From Bdellovibrionia bacterium (GTDB lineage Bacteria; Bdellovibrionota; Bdellovibrionia; Bdellovibrionales; JAGQZY01), in contig JAUICP010000004.1 in NCBI GenBank assembly GCA_030427805.1, forward strand, positions 1 to 64,000: DNA of 64,000 bases, read 5' to 3'. The notes beneath the pieces are model-generated. The model had not been told where the DNA came from and searched no databases. It saw only the letters and a program-made list of their open reading frames with translations. Shown piece by piece: positions 42,601-52,292 of this stretch. Positions within the stretch are counted from its first letter, which is position 1. Every line of letters begins with the position of its first letter. Position numbers and translations under genes: made by a program.

Positions 42601-43635
42601 CTAGTTTTGAATGATTCCACCAGTTCCACCACCCTGGGCAGCTGCTGATCCACAGTCCGAACCTTGTCGTTGTTGGGCCGATCGCATAAAGGCCTGTAGT
42701 TTTAATGACTTTTTTCGATCGATATTTTGACTATCATAGAGTCTCTGCACATTAGCTCCCGAGGGCGCTTCACTACTCGGAAATCCACAAGTCAGATATT
42801 CGGGATTTTCTCGAACTATTTTTGATACGTCCGTTAGATCAACAACCTCTCCACGAGAGGCCATATCGGCAGCGTAAACACCCAAATTGAAAGCGCCACC
42901 GCGATTTTGCGCGATGAGAAGAAATTCGTTAACTTGATCAATACTCGCCTCATCATTTGGATACCGAGTATTGGCAACGATACCACCTGCGGGACAACTC
43001 GTTAAACCTAATTGATTAGGTATGGGATAGGAAGTTATGCAAAGCTTTACTTCGCGTGTACGTGGATCCGTAAATTTCGCAGTAAATGCTTGGCTCGGGT
43101 CGCCTCTTTGCGCTTCGACCTGCTGAATGGTTCGACAAACCTCAACAGTCGCATGTGAAACCGAAGATCGAGACTCTCTTTCGTGGTGCTCAATTAAGTT
43201 TTCAATTGTTCCTGTAGAGCCATTACAATTTCCAGCCAATGCACCGAGCGCTGCTAAGTCGGGCCCCACTTGTCTTGGGTCACCGACGAGATTTCTATCA
43301 ACAAACCCCTGGCCAATGAGTGTATCTCGAAGATCTCTGTCTATCGCATCAAGCATACCTTGAGGTCCCGGAAGTGGTTGACCGGGCTGCCAATCTTGCT
43401 GCCCACCTGGGGGACGATGCTGAGTGCCACCGGGAATGGTTCCGTCAGGCCCTGGAAGGGGTTGGCCTGGCACCCAAGGTGTTTGGCCTTGAACTTGGCC
43501 GCCGCCACCGCCGCCGCAAAGACCCATTATTCTGTTTTGTTCGTTACAATCTTCTGCACTCGAGGTCGGCATTAGAATAAATTGGAATGCAATGGCTGCA
43601 ATAGCCACAGATAGAAATTGTAGTGTTGCTCTCAT
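42601..43635 (-). CDS. Secreted Gly/Pro-rich hypothetical protein
   Basis: 344 residues from ATG 43635, which opens a signal peptide (MRATLQFLSVAIAAIAFQFI...SSAED); the frame extends to 43761 but that part lacks a ribosome site. After the signal there is a low-complexity region (GGGGGGQVQGQTPW, then two PGQPLPGP units) and a Cys-containing globular part with DLAALGALAGNCNGST and KLCITSYPIPNQLG. No family recognised. Confidence 0.6.
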   Translation of the reverse strand: MRATLQFLSVAIAAIAFQFILMPTSSAEDCNEQNRIMGLCGGGGGGQVQGQTPWVPGQPLPGPDGTIPGGTQHRPPGGQQDWQPGQPLPGPQGMLDAIDRDLRDTLIGQGFVDRNLVGDPRQVGPDLAALGALAGNCNGSTGTIENLIEHHERESRSSVSHATVEVCRTIQQVEAQRGDPSQAFTAKFTDPRTREVKLCITSYPIPNQLGLTSCPAGGIVANTRYPNDEASIDQVNEFLLIAQNRGGAFNLGVYAADMASRGEVVDLTDVSKIVRENPEYLTCGFPSSEAPSGANVQRLYDSQNIDRKKSLKLQAFMRSAQQRQGSDCGSAAAQGGGTGGIIQN

Positions 43636-43846
43636 CTCTTGTCTCCAGTCACCAATGTCTACCACCCATTTGTTTTGCAAGAGAAACGCCACAAGGAAAT
43701 TGATGCAAGCCATAGAAATAATTGAGGTATCATTATGAGACGCCCCTAATAATTGTCTCATTTTTTGACAGCTGTTTTATGTAAACCCAATGATCATTTT
43801 CAAAAATGAGTGAGTGAGATCCATCTGAGCGAAAGAAAATTTCATG

Positions 43847-43905
43847 GGACCTATTCTGGTTTTTGGGCAAGAACCCATAGGTCCTAACGCCTAGTAGCTT
43901 TAGGC
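43847..43905 (+). other. Possible structured leader in the 43636-44006 gap
   Basis: GGACCTAT (43847-43854) pairs with ATAGGTCC (43877-43884), enclosing GGTT/AACC. A second small hairpin GCCTA/TAGGC follows (43889-43905). It lies about 100-160 nt before the ATG at 44007. No riboswitch class is recognised, and the rest of this 371-bp gap shows nothing else. Confidence 0.3.
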
Positions 43906-44006
43906 TATAACTTCAGACACAGTACAGAAAATGCCCTGTGGATGCGGCTTTCATTGGACTCAACCCATAACTTCGCTAAGCTTTAAGCACTTCAAGGAGG
44001 AAGCCC

Positions 44007-44384
44007 ATGCTTAGAGCCCTACTCGTAACCTTAGTTTTTTCTTTCACTTCTATTTCGCAAGCATTCATTAACAGTGGTGATCAAATTGTTTGTGATGGTT
44101 TTGCCAATCAATTTCTATTTCTTATAGGTGGTGCAATTTCAGACAGCAACGGCAACGCTTTAGTACCTCGACAGTTTTCTGGCTCATTTGAAAATAAAAA
44201 ATTTGATGAAGGCGAAACCGGTAAAGTCACCTTTGTCGAAGTGGATGAGGATCTCTTTGATATCGTTCGCATGGACGATAACAGTACACTTGGTCGCCTT
44301 GAAGATTTCGGGCAACTGGCATTTTCTCGCATTATCAGAGACGGCGCTAAACACCTGACAAACTGTAGATATCGAGAACTCTAA
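44007..44384 (+). CDS. Small secreted hypothetical protein
   Basis: 125 residues with AAGGAGG before ATG 44007 and a signal peptide (ALLVTLVFSFTSISQAFI). The mature part has two Cys (IVCDGF and TNCRYREL), possibly a disulfide, and acidic strands (GKVTFVEVDEDLFDIVRMD). Not recognised. Confidence 0.65.
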   Translation: MLRALLVTLVFSFTSISQAFINSGDQIVCDGFANQFLFLIGGAISDSNGNALVPRQFSGSFENKKFDEGETGKVTFVEVDEDLFDIVRMDDNSTLGRLEDFGQLAFSRIIRDGAKHLTNCRYREL

Positions 44385-44542
44385 GGCGAGGACTTCTATA
44401 GAGGTATCAACTCTCTGAGCCGACTGTTAGGGAAGGAATTGCCCAAGACCTTAAGCCTGCTTTTACCTCTCAAGGGCCTAGAATCGGGACAAGGCCCTAT
44501 CTATATTATGTTTACTAGTTATTCCTCTGATATTCTAAAGAG

Positions 44543-46432
44543 GTGCCATTAGCAAAATTTCCCCAAGTGGGGACCAAGGTCAACCATTATAAAGTTATGG
44601 AAGTTCTCAAAGATGAGGACGTTGGCCCCTATTATCTCGTTAAGGATACCCGCAAGGGCGGCAAATTCATTCTAAAAATTTACGACATTGCCTTTTTAGA
44701 GGGCACTGAAAACTACGAACTTTTCTTACAAAAAACAGTTAAACTTTTAGAACTCACCAACGAGCACATACGAAAAGTGGTCGACCTTGGGCAGTTCAAA
44801 ACCTTCTACTACATCGTTACAGAGATTGTTGTTGGCGCAAACCTCGGGCAACTCATCAAAGACAAGAATCTCGAATACAAAGAGGCACTCTCGTACTTGA
44901 AATCAATTGCTCAAGCCCTGGCCTACACCCACGAAAACGGCTTGATCCACGGAGATTTAAAACCCGAGTCCATTACCATTTCAAAAGATGGTCTTATTCA
45001 AGTTGGAGGCTTTCTCGAAGCCGAAGTCGCCCCCAGAGACGAGATTCGACAAAACCCAGCTGATCTCAGGTCCGTTTACTGGAGCCCTGAAACCCTCGAA
45101 GGCATAGCTGATTCGACCTATTCAGACACTTTTAGTTTGGGGCTGATCTTTTATCACATGATTACTGGGAGGGTTCCCTATAAAAAATCGAACTCCATGA
45201 ATCGAGTCGAAATTCTCAGATCAGCCGACCTTCATTTTCACCCACAAGAAATCGAGCAATTGCCCGAATCAATTTTAAACCTCATCAATAAAATGACTCA
45301 CTCACAACTCGATGAGAGGTACAGTGACTTCAATCAACTGCTTGAAGACATTGGAAACATTGACGACAGTCAAATAGAGGGAAAGCTTGATAGCAACAAA
45401 GAGGCTGAACGCCCCTACCGCATCCTCAATGAACAGGATCTTAGACTTTATCTTTTAAAGACGGGGCTTTCTAATGAGGAAACCAATAAAATAATTAATC
45501 GAGCGGCCCTAGAAATTATCAATGAGAAAATCGAAGAAATGGAACCCATGGAGCGGCCGACGACCAAAGAGGAGCTCTCTGAGTTTTACAAAAAACCAAT
45601 TTCGATCAATCCAGAAACTGTATATGTTAACTATGCCAGCTACCTCAACGAACAAAAGAGCTTCTGGTACCTCATGGAAATTGGCTGGAATCAACTCATT
45701 GGAGTTGTCGGGTTTGGCTTAGCCCTGTGGGCGCTGTACACTTTGTTTTACGTGCCCTTTTACCACATTAATTTGGTTTACTTACTGGCGGGATCCTATT
45801 TCGCCCTCTTTCTTTCACTAGCATGGATTTTTCGTAGCAATATTCTTCGTTGGCTCATTGTTCTTGGTGGTGTGGGACCTGCAGTGGGCCTGCTCTTTGT
45901 GCCTCCTGTGCCCATCTCTAACCCTGAGCTACTTCTACAAAGAACTCTCGAGTATACTAAGACTTATGAAGGAAGTTACGCTCTCGAAGAAAGCCTCATG
46001 CATCTCACCGTCGATCGAGCTTTGCAGAGGGCACTGGCTCGAACTTACTTTGACGAATTTGTAGAAAATCAAGAGTTCTACTACCTTCAAAAGTCTTTGC
46101 TGACCTGGATCGACCCCGACTTCACCTACAAACTCGTCTATGGGAATAAGTCGAAGGTGAACTACATCGCCCGAAGTATTTCAACTGACGATCTCGTTGA
46201 TTTGAGCGACCTGGCAAAAGGCGATCTTCTCGTCGATAATTCTGATACCTACTTCGGGATTTTTTTAGGAGACAACCGGTGGGTCCTAGAAAAACAGTCT
46301 TCGCAAAAGATCTCTATTCTGAAAGCTCCCTTTGCCGGCGAACCTATTAAACGCATAAAAGTCGACATCTTGCGCGCCAAAGTCATTGAGTCCGAGCACG
46401 GCCTGATCCAACAAAGCAGCGAATCACCTTAA
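44543..46432 (+). CDS. Membrane-associated Ser/Thr pseudokinase
   Basis: 629 residues from GTG 44543. The kinase-like domain spans about 13-270, with Lys 45 (FILKIYD), HGDLKPES (136-143) in place of HRDLKPEN, and VGGFLE (154-159) where DFG should be, so the metal-binding Asp is absent. APE-like WSPETLEG and the DTFSLGLIFYHMITGRVPY helix are kept. A helical linker, membrane helices (about 390-455) and a C-terminal domain of about 170 residues follow. It probably binds rather than phosphorylates, or uses an atypical mechanism. It converges with the next gene by a 9-nt overlap. Confidence 0.8.
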   Translation: MPLAKFPQVGTKVNHYKVMEVLKDEDVGPYYLVKDTRKGGKFILKIYDIAFLEGTENYELFLQKTVKLLELTNEHIRKVVDLGQFKTFYYIVTEIVVGANLGQLIKDKNLEYKEALSYLKSIAQALAYTHENGLIHGDLKPESITISKDGLIQVGGFLEAEVAPRDEIRQNPADLRSVYWSPETLEGIADSTYSDTFSLGLIFYHMITGRVPYKKSNSMNRVEILRSADLHFHPQEIEQLPESILNLINKMTHSQLDERYSDFNQLLEDIGNIDDSQIEGKLDSNKEAERPYRILNEQDLRLYLLKTGLSNEETNKIINRAALEIINEKIEEMEPMERPTTKEELSEFYKKPISINPETVYVNYASYLNEQKSFWYLMEIGWNQLIGVVGFGLALWALYTLFYVPFYHINLVYLLAGSYFALFLSLAWIFRSNILRWLIVLGGVGPAVGLLFVPPVPISNPELLLQRTLEYTKTYEGSYALEESLMHLTVDRALQRALARTYFDEFVENQEFYYLQKSLLTWIDPDFTYKLVYGNKSKVNYIARSISTDDLVDLSDLAKGDLLVDNSDTYFGIFLGDNRWVLEKQSSQKISILKAPFAGEPIKRIKVDILRAKVIESEHGLIQQSSESP

Positions 46433-47443
46433 CTCAGAAGACAACTGAATATCGTAATCGACCAGAAGATAAGGGTGATCGCTCAAGGTCTTCTTGCGAT
46501 ACTTATAATGCCCATACTCCATATACCTAGGGTAAATAAGAACATCGGTGCTCGTGCGCGAGATAAACTGGTGATCAAGGAGCGAACCTAAGATCCACTT
46601 TCGTGGATTATTACTTTTCCACCGACAAACTCGGCTTCCGATTTCGTCACAGAGAATTCCCGTGTGACTCATTCGAGACTTTTCAATGAAATCCGAAAAA
46701 GAGTCAGCCGAGTTTCTAAAATTAAAGTCTCCACCGTAAACTTGTATGAAAGAATACTTTTCAGAGCGAACCCTACGCACATAATCTTCAGAGTCGGAAT
46801 TCTGTTGGATTTTGACCCCATCATGGGCGGATCCCGCTTGGTAGTGGGTATTAAAGATGTCGATAGTTTGTTCCACTCCGGGCAATTGAATCTGGGCGTA
46901 GAGAATTCCTTTATTGGCTAAACAATCGGTTCCTCGACATTTAAAAAAGGCTTTCCTGCCCCTCCGCCGAATCGGATACTTCGACAGTATAACAAGTCCC
47001 GAATCCACAATACCGGGAATATGAAAAAGGTAAGCAAATGCAGCTTCTGCTACATTTTTAACCCGGGCCTGGGGACCTTGCACAAAATAGGGATAGGGAG
47101 AGTTTTTTAGGAGATAGAGAAGTGGCGAATTATCCATAATTGGAATATCACTGGCAAAAGCCTCTTGCAGAAGTAAAACATCCGGAAGCTCGTTTTCTTG
47201 ATGAAGTTGATTGAGAATCTCTGTGAGCTTATAAAAACGCTCATATATAGTTTGCGACCAGTAAGTATTGTCGGGACACCTTTTGATTTTAAATTTTTCA
47301 AAAATCTTTGGGTACTTTTCTTTATCTATACAAGGAATCCCGTGCATATTGAGAGTCATAACTCGAAAATTCAATCGCGTATCGGCCTTTGCATTGACCG
47401 AAAGAACCATTAAAAAAGCAAAGGCAAACAAAACCTTGTTCAT
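46424..47443 (-). CDS. Secreted endonuclease/exonuclease/phosphatase-family protein
   Basis: 339 residues with a signal peptide (VLFAFAFLMVLSVNAKA). The EEP fold is marked by RVMTLNMHGI, DVLLLQEAF, DIFNTHYQAG, VYGGDFNFRNS and the final SDHPYLLV. Secreted members are DNases, sphingomyelinases or inositol phosphatases. For a predatory or surface-active bacterium a prey-degrading hydrolase is plausible, but the substrate cannot be read from sequence. Confidence 0.85.
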   Translation of the reverse strand: MNKVLFAFAFLMVLSVNAKADTRLNFRVMTLNMHGIPCIDKEKYPKIFEKFKIKRCPDNTYWSQTIYERFYKLTEILNQLHQENELPDVLLLQEAFASDIPIMDNSPLLYLLKNSPYPYFVQGPQARVKNVAEAAFAYLFHIPGIVDSGLVILSKYPIRRRGRKAFFKCRGTDCLANKGILYAQIQLPGVEQTIDIFNTHYQAGSAHDGVKIQQNSDSEDYVRRVRSEKYSFIQVYGGDFNFRNSADSFSDFIEKSRMSHTGILCDEIGSRVCRWKSNNPRKWILGSLLDHQFISRTSTDVLIYPRYMEYGHYKYRKKTLSDHPYLLVDYDIQLSSELR

Positions 47444-47512
47444 TCTTCCCCCTAAAAATCAGAAACTGAAATTTAGCAGGCAAAAAGTATTATGTTAAAT
47501 TATTTTTTAGAC

Positions 47513-47863
47513 TTATCGAGTAACGTCCCTGAAACACTGGAGTTCAGTTTCATCAGATCCCATTGCTTGATCGCACTCACGCATAAGCTGTAGGCTGATT
47601 CCCGTCTCTTTAACGACATCGAAACACTGAAGTTCCGTCGTATCGGATCCCATAATATTGTCACAGGATTTAACTTTGTCTTCTGGAAGGTTATAGGCAG
47701 AGAGTTTTTCGATACAGGTCAACTCAGTGCTATCATCACCCATAATGTAATCACAAGACTTAACTATATCGTGACTGGCACCCGTTCTAAACACAGTTCT
47801 AACACAGGCTAACTCACCCTCATCAGAACCTGACACAGGCTCACAGGCCGGAAGAATCCACAA
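47513..47863 (-). CDS. Cys-repeat protein in frame behind ftsH
   Basis: About 116 residues made of roughly 30-residue repeats: GSDEGELACV...SCDYIM, GDDSTELTCI...SCDNIM, GSDTTELQCF...ECDQAM and a final partial GSDETELQCF. The frame has no ATG. TTG 47863 is the first possible start, and upstream the same frame runs to the FtsH TAG with no intervening stop. An LPAC lipobox-like motif appears near the start (IPLWILPAC), but the hydrophobic segment is short. Either it is a small exported repeat protein with an atypical start or a decayed gene; read-through from FtsH is the third option. Confidence 0.5.
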   Translation of the reverse strand: MWILPACEPVSGSDEGELACVRTVFRTGASHDIVKSCDYIMGDDSTELTCIEKLSAYNLPEDKVKSCDNIMGSDTTELQCFDVVKETGISLQLMRECDQAMGSDETELQCFRDVTR

Positions 47864-47896
47864 CGGAATCGATCTCGCCGTTTGGTCGGAGTAAAC

Positions 47897-49768
47897 CTAT
47901 TGCGCCAGGTGCTCTTGGCGCCAAAGCTTTTCAATTTCGTGGCCTTCAAGAGTTTCTTTTTCTAGAAGTTCATCGGAAGCTTTTTTGAAAAAACCAGAAT
48001 TGGCCCGAATAAAGTCCTCTGCCATCTTTTTTGACTTTTCAAGGATCGATTTCACTTCATTATCAATGGCAAGCTTTGTGTCCTCACTGAGGTGACTAGG
48101 CATTTCATAGGCCCCTTGGGGCGTGTTAAGAAATTGGCTTTGCCCACGGCCCTCACTCATAACTCCTAAGGACTCTCCCATTCCATATTCGGTGACCATG
48201 GCGCGAGCGATATTAGTTGCTTTAACCAAGTCGTCCCCGGCCCCAGTCGAAAAATCGTCACAGTAAACTTCTTCAGCAACCCGACCTCCAAGCAACACAG
48301 CAATCTTGTCGTAAAGCTCTTTTCTCGTAACCAAATACCTGTCCTCGACCGGCCTCTGCAAGGTATACCCAAGGGCGCCAATTCCCCTAGGAATAATACT
48401 CACCTTCTGCACGACGTTTTCTGAATGAGTCGCCAGAGCCACCGTGGTATGACCCATTTCGTGAAGGGCGACCCTCTTCTTTTCTTCTGGATTCATAATT
48501 CGCTGTTTGCGCTCGAGGCCTGCAACAATTCGCTCAAGGGCTTTTACGAAATCACTTTCTTCGATGCTCTCGGCATTGCGACGGGTGGCTGTCAGAGTTG
48601 CCTCGTTCACCAAGTTAGCCAAATCGGCCCCAGAAAATCCTGCCGTCAAACTTGCGATCTTTTTTAAATCGAGATCTTTTGCGATCTTTACTTTCTTGGA
48701 ATGGATTTCAAGAATCTGTTCCCGTCCCAATCGATCTGGATTATCCATTAAGACTTGGCGATCAAATCGACCGGCTCGCAAAAGGGCCGGGTCTAAAATT
48801 TCAGGGCGGTTTGTGGCCGCAAGAAGAACGACGCCTGTACCTGAATCAAATCCATCAAGCTCCGCTAAAAGTTGATTGAGAGTTTGTTCTTTTTCATCAT
48901 TGCTTCCACTAACCGGCCCCATGTTTCGAGCCTTGCCCAAAGCATCTAACTCGTCGATAAAGATTATGCAGGGTGATTTTTGTCGAGCCTGTTCAAAAAG
49001 GTCTCGTACACGAGAAGCTCCCATTCCCACAAACAGCTCGACAAACTCGGAGCCGTTGATAGAAAAAAATGGGACATTGGCTTCACCTGCAACGGCCTTA
49101 GCAATTAAAGTTTTTCCGGTCCCAGGAGGCCCCACCAATAAAATCCCCTTGGGCATACGGCCACCTAACCTTGAGTACTTGCCCGGAGACTTCAAGAAAT
49201 TAACAATCTCTTGGAGCTCGGCCTTAGCTTCAGGTGCGCCCGCAACGTCCTCAAAGCTCACCTTAATATCCTTTTCCATGTAGATCTTTGCTTTCGACTT
49301 ATTCATCGAAAACAATGGATTTTTCATCCCACCCATCATGGTTCGAAACAAAAAGAATATGAGAAGGAGAGGAAAGACCCATATAAAAAAGGTCGACCAA
49401 AAGCTCGAATCTGGGGTCCCTTGAATTTCGATCCCCTTGGATTTTAAAAGTGGAATGAGTTCTTTGTCTTCAATGGTATAGCTCACCAACTTTTTTTGAT
49501 CTTTTTCTTGAAGCTCAGCCACAATCTGATCCTTAGAAATCGTGACCTTTTTGATCTTGCCCTCGTTGATCGATTTTAAAATTTCATTGTAAGATACGAC
49601 CTGTGTGGGATTGAAAATATAGTCCGAGGCCAGGAGCAAACCGATGGCGAGGATCCAAATGAAAAAGAAATTTGCGCCAAAAGGACTCGTCGGTAACTTG
49701 TTCTTTTGCCCATCTTTACTTTTTTTCTTAGACTTACGATTCCCAACTTCTTTCACGAAGGCCCCCAC
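47897..49768 (-). CDS. ftsH: ATP-dependent zinc metalloprotease FtsH
   Basis: 623 residues from GTG 49768. Basic start, membrane helix (about 33-49), periplasmic domain, second helix (123-141), AAA+ module with Walker A GPPGTGKT (213-220), Walker [11 protein letters not shown] and [23 protein letters not shown], then the zinc site HEMGH (436-440) and the distal Asp in DDLVKAT. It degrades membrane and short-lived cytosolic proteins such as LpxC and sigma-32 in other bacteria. The pore motif reads FVGMGA, as normal. HEMGH instead of HEAGH still fits HExxH. Confidence 0.97.
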   Translation of the reverse strand: MGAFVKEVGNRKSKKKSKDGQKNKLPTSPFGANFFFIWILAIGLLLASDYIFNPTQVVSYNEILKSINEGKIKKVTISKDQIVAELQEKDQKKLVSYTIEDKELIPLLKSKGIEIQGTPDSSFWSTFFIWVFPLLLIFFLFRTMMGGMKNPLFSMNKSKAKIYMEKDIKVSFEDVAGAPEAKAELQEIVNFLKSPGKYSRLGGRMPKGILLVGPPGTGKTLIAKAVAGEANVPFFSINGSEFVELFVGMGASRVRDLFEQARQKSPCIIFIDELDALGKARNMGPVSGSNDEKEQTLNQLLAELDGFDSGTGVVLLAATNRPEILDPALLRAGRFDRQVLMDNPDRLGREQILEIHSKKVKIAKDLDLKKIASLTAGFSGADLANLVNEATLTATRRNAESIEESDFVKALERIVAGLERKQRIMNPEEKKRVALHEMGHTTVALATHSENVVQKVSIIPRGIGALGYTLQRPVEDRYLVTRKELYDKIAVLLGGRVAEEVYCDDFSTGAGDDLVKATNIARAMVTEYGMGESLGVMSEGRGQSQFLNTPQGAYEMPSHLSEDTKLAIDNEVKSILEKSKKMAEDFIRANSGFFKKASDELLEKETLEGHEIEKLWRQEHLAQ

Positions 49769-49865
49769 TCATCATTCCATAAGAACAGTTAACTTATAGC
49801 AGGAGTAGACGTTTGCCCGCATCAATTTCGCTAGGCATCACCTTTTATTGGACTTGGCACGGGTA

Positions 49866-49896
49866 TTGACATAAACCAAGGCAGGTAGCTTAAAAT
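49866..49896 (+). promoter_or_regulatory. Candidate sigma-70 promoter for the CBS/macro operon
   Basis: TTGACA (49866-49871) and TAAAAT (49891-49896), spacing 19 bp, or TTAAAA with 18 bp, about 70 nt before ATG 49964. Confidence 0.45.
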
Positions 49897-49963
49897 ACCA
49901 AGTTTATCGGTCTTTTTGAGACATTTTGTATTTTGAGTGAGACATTTTTTAAGGAGAAACGAC

Positions 49964-50353
49964 ATGTCTATTCCAGTGAGTGAATATATGACTCAGGTTC
50001 CCCATAGTGTTGGTCACGATATGGGTATTGATAAAGCCAAAGAGTTAATGACCAAATACTCTTGCCATCACCTTCCCGTTTTAGATGGTGGACAATTAGT
50101 CGGTGTTATTAGCGATCGTGATATTCGCACTGCGGAAAAGGTCGATACGGCCAAGGAACTTAAAATCGAAGATTTTATGACTGAAGAACCTGTCGTTGTT
50201 CCACCAACTCAAGACGTTTACCAAGTCGCCATGCTCATGCATGAAAAGAAAATTGGGTCTGTGATTATTTCTGGAACTGAAAATACTCCTTGGGGAATTT
50301 TTACGGCGACAGATGCCCTCCACTTTTTTACTCAACAAAAAGGAGCCAACTAA
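49964..50353 (+). CDS. CBS-domain pair protein
   Basis: 129 residues from ATG 49964 (AAGGAG upstream). Two CBS motifs: VSEYMTQVPHSVG...HLPVLDGGQLVGVISDRDIRTA and IEDFMTEEPVVVPPTQDVYQVAMLMHEKKIGSVIIS...GIFTATDAL. Stand-alone CBS pairs bind adenosine nucleotides and sense energy charge or regulate partner proteins. Its stop overlaps the macro-domain start, so both are co-translated; a shared nucleotide-derived ligand is plausible. Confidence 0.9.
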   Translation: MSIPVSEYMTQVPHSVGHDMGIDKAKELMTKYSCHHLPVLDGGQLVGVISDRDIRTAEKVDTAKELKIEDFMTEEPVVVPPTQDVYQVAMLMHEKKIGSVIISGTENTPWGIFTATDALHFFTQQKGAN

Positions 50354-50835
50354 TGATTAAGTATGTAGAAGGAGATATCCTTAAAACCAAAGCAGATGCT
50401 ATCGTTCACGGAATCGCACCCAATGACGATTTCAAGCAAGGCCTCGCGCTGAGCTTAAGAGAAAACTGGCCCTCTTTGTACAAAGACTTCAGACATTTCT
50501 GTAAAACTCAAAGCCCTAAAGAAGGCGAAGTTTGGAGCTGGAAGGGACCAGGTGGCCCCGTCGTTTTCAATTTAATGACTCAAGACGCTCCAAAAACTAA
50601 AAATGATCACCCTGGTAAGGCGAGCATGACTCACCTTCACCACGCTTTTAAAAACCTTAAAAAAGAATTGGCAACTCACGAAGTAAAAAGCATCGCCATC
50701 ACCAAGATAGCCACTGGAGTTGGTGGGCTTGATTGGGACGAAGTTAAACCAGAACTCGAAGCCTCTTTAAAAGAACTCGAAATTCCGGTTTATGTTTACG
50801 AGACTTATCACAAAGATATGCAGGCCCAAGAGTAA
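50353..50835 (+). CDS. Macro-domain protein
   Basis: 160 residues from ATG 50353, coupled to the CBS gene. Macro-domain landmarks: IKYVEGDILKTKADAIVHGIAPNDDFKQGLA at the start, VVFNLMTQ, and IAITKIATGVGGLDWDEVKPEL. Macro domains bind or hydrolyse ADP-ribose derivatives. The Asn of the typical VN(A/P)AN loop is replaced (VHGIAPNDD), as in the ADP-ribose-1''-phosphatase-like Poa1 branch. A rho-independent terminator follows. Confidence 0.85.
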   Translation: MIKYVEGDILKTKADAIVHGIAPNDDFKQGLALSLRENWPSLYKDFRHFCKTQSPKEGEVWSWKGPGGPVVFNLMTQDAPKTKNDHPGKASMTHLHHAFKNLKKELATHEVKSIAITKIATGVGGLDWDEVKPELEASLKELEIPVYVYETYHKDMQAQE

Positions 50836-50852
50836 AAAATTTATACTGATCC

Positions 50853-50885
50853 GGTCTCATCTCGCTCTGGGATGAGACCTTTTTT
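50853..50885 (+). terminator. Intrinsic terminator after the macro-domain gene
   Basis: GGTCTCATC/GATGAGACC 9-bp stem with a 9-nt loop and six T. Confidence 0.85.
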
Positions 50886-50998
50886 CTTAACTTTCCGTTC
50901 CTCATTGAATCTCATTGACCAAATTCACAGCAAACTGATAGTCCTTTCCTACCGAGCATGGCTTACGAGTTCACAGATGCTTGAATAGAGGGGTTTCA

Positions 50999-52288
50999 AT
51001 GGCATTGCGTCTTTTTTTGTTTTTCTTGGTAGTTACAGGTAGCTTTCATGCCCGAGCCAACGAAGTGGCTCAAGCTGAATTGGGGCGCCTCCTCTTTTTC
51101 GACAAAATATTGAGTGGCAATAAAAACATTTCTTGTGCTACCTGCCATCATCCACTGACCTTTTCAACAGATCGTCTTTCTCTGGGTGTGGGCGAAGGAG
51201 GCCAAGGACTTGGTGCTTCTCGAACAACCGGCCCCAACTGGAATCCAATCCACGAAAGAGTGCCAAGAAATTCCCCCGCATTGTTTAACATTGGTGCCGC
51301 GGAATACATTGTATTCTTTCACGATGGAAGAGTTCGGGTGGACCCGAGCCAAAAAAGTGGGTTTGCAACCCCTGCAAAAGGACTTCTCCCCATGGGACTT
51401 GAGTCAGCCCTGGCCGCTCAAGCCATGTTTCCAGTAACCAGCCCTACTGAGATGGCCGGGCAAAGAGGAGAGAACGCAATCGCAAATTTTGCTGCTCGAG
51501 GGAACCTCCCAAAACTATGGGAAGCTCTAGCCCAACGAGTTCGCGAAATTCCAGAATACTTTTTTTACTTCACGGAAGCCTATGGAGATATTCAAAGGCC
51601 CCAAGATATTCAAATGGTTCATATTGCAAATGCCCTTGCTAAGTTTGAAACCCTTGCTTTTCAAAGCTTGGAAAGTCCTTTTGACCACTACCTTTCTGGT
51701 GACGCTTCAAAAATGAGTCCCTCAGAGTTAAAAGGGATGTCTCTTTTTTACGGCAAAGCCCAATGTGCCCGTTGCCACTCTGGCCTTTTGCAAACGGATC
51801 ACAACTTTCATTCCATTGGTCTTCCTCCTATTGGTGCCGGTAAAGGCTCTGGCTGGAACGGACTTGACGATTTTGGCTTAGAGCTCACGACGGGCGATCC
51901 GAATCACCGCTATAAATTCAGAACCCCAAGCTTAAGAAACGTCGCTCTGACTGGCCCCTGGGGACATAATGGCGCCTACAATACTCTTAAAGGGATTATT
52001 AAACACCACTTAAACCCTTTAAATGGTTTACAGACCTATGACCCCGCGCAAACTCTTTTACCCTACAGGCAAGATCTTTCGGCCATTGACTTCTTACTCC
52101 TGCAACATGAACCAACGCTTCTTGCGATTTATCAATCAGTTGATCTTTATCCAATTCAACTGACCGAAGAAGAGATCAATAACCTCGTCGCTTTTATGGG
52201 CGCTCTTACCGATCCCAAAAGTATGGATCTCAGCCACTTGATTCCAATGCGGGTTCCAAGCCAACTCCCCGTTTTTGACTTCCAATAA
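50999..52288 (+). CDS. Di-heme cytochrome c peroxidase/MauG family protein
   Basis: 429 residues from ATG 50999 (GAGGGG upstream; TTG 50981 is the outer start). Signal peptide MALRLFLFFLVVTGSFHARA, then LGRLLFFDKILSGNKNISCATCHHP with heme motif CATCH (46-50), a long helical region including QRGENAIANFA, a second heme motif CARCH (about 256-260) and FRTPSLRNVALTGPWGHNGAYNTLKGII. It reduces peroxide in the periplasm or performs MauG-like oxidations. Confidence 0.92.
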   Translation: MALRLFLFFLVVTGSFHARANEVAQAELGRLLFFDKILSGNKNISCATCHHPLTFSTDRLSLGVGEGGQGLGASRTTGPNWNPIHERVPRNSPALFNIGAAEYIVFFHDGRVRVDPSQKSGFATPAKGLLPMGLESALAAQAMFPVTSPTEMAGQRGENAIANFAARGNLPKLWEALAQRVREIPEYFFYFTEAYGDIQRPQDIQMVHIANALAKFETLAFQSLESPFDHYLSGDASKMSPSELKGMSLFYGKAQCARCHSGLLQTDHNFHSIGLPPIGAGKGSGWNGLDDFGLELTTGDPNHRYKFRTPSLRNVALTGPWGHNGAYNTLKGIIKHHLNPLNGLQTYDPAQTLLPYRQDLSAIDFLLLQHEPTLLAIYQSVDLYPIQLTEEEINNLVAFMGALTDPKSMDLSHLIPMRVPSQLPVFDFQ

Positions 52289-52292
52289 AAAA

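Noticed and set aside
43127-43580. Plus-strand frames opposite the Gly/Pro-rich protein
   Set aside because: Produced by the low-complexity GC-rich repeats; no ribosome site or sensible protein.
48430-48480. HEMGH in FtsH as an inactivating change
   Set aside because: The zinc-binding motif requires HExxH, which is intact.
48425-49447. Plus-strand frames opposite ftsH
   Set aside because: Shadows of a highly conserved gene on the minus strand.
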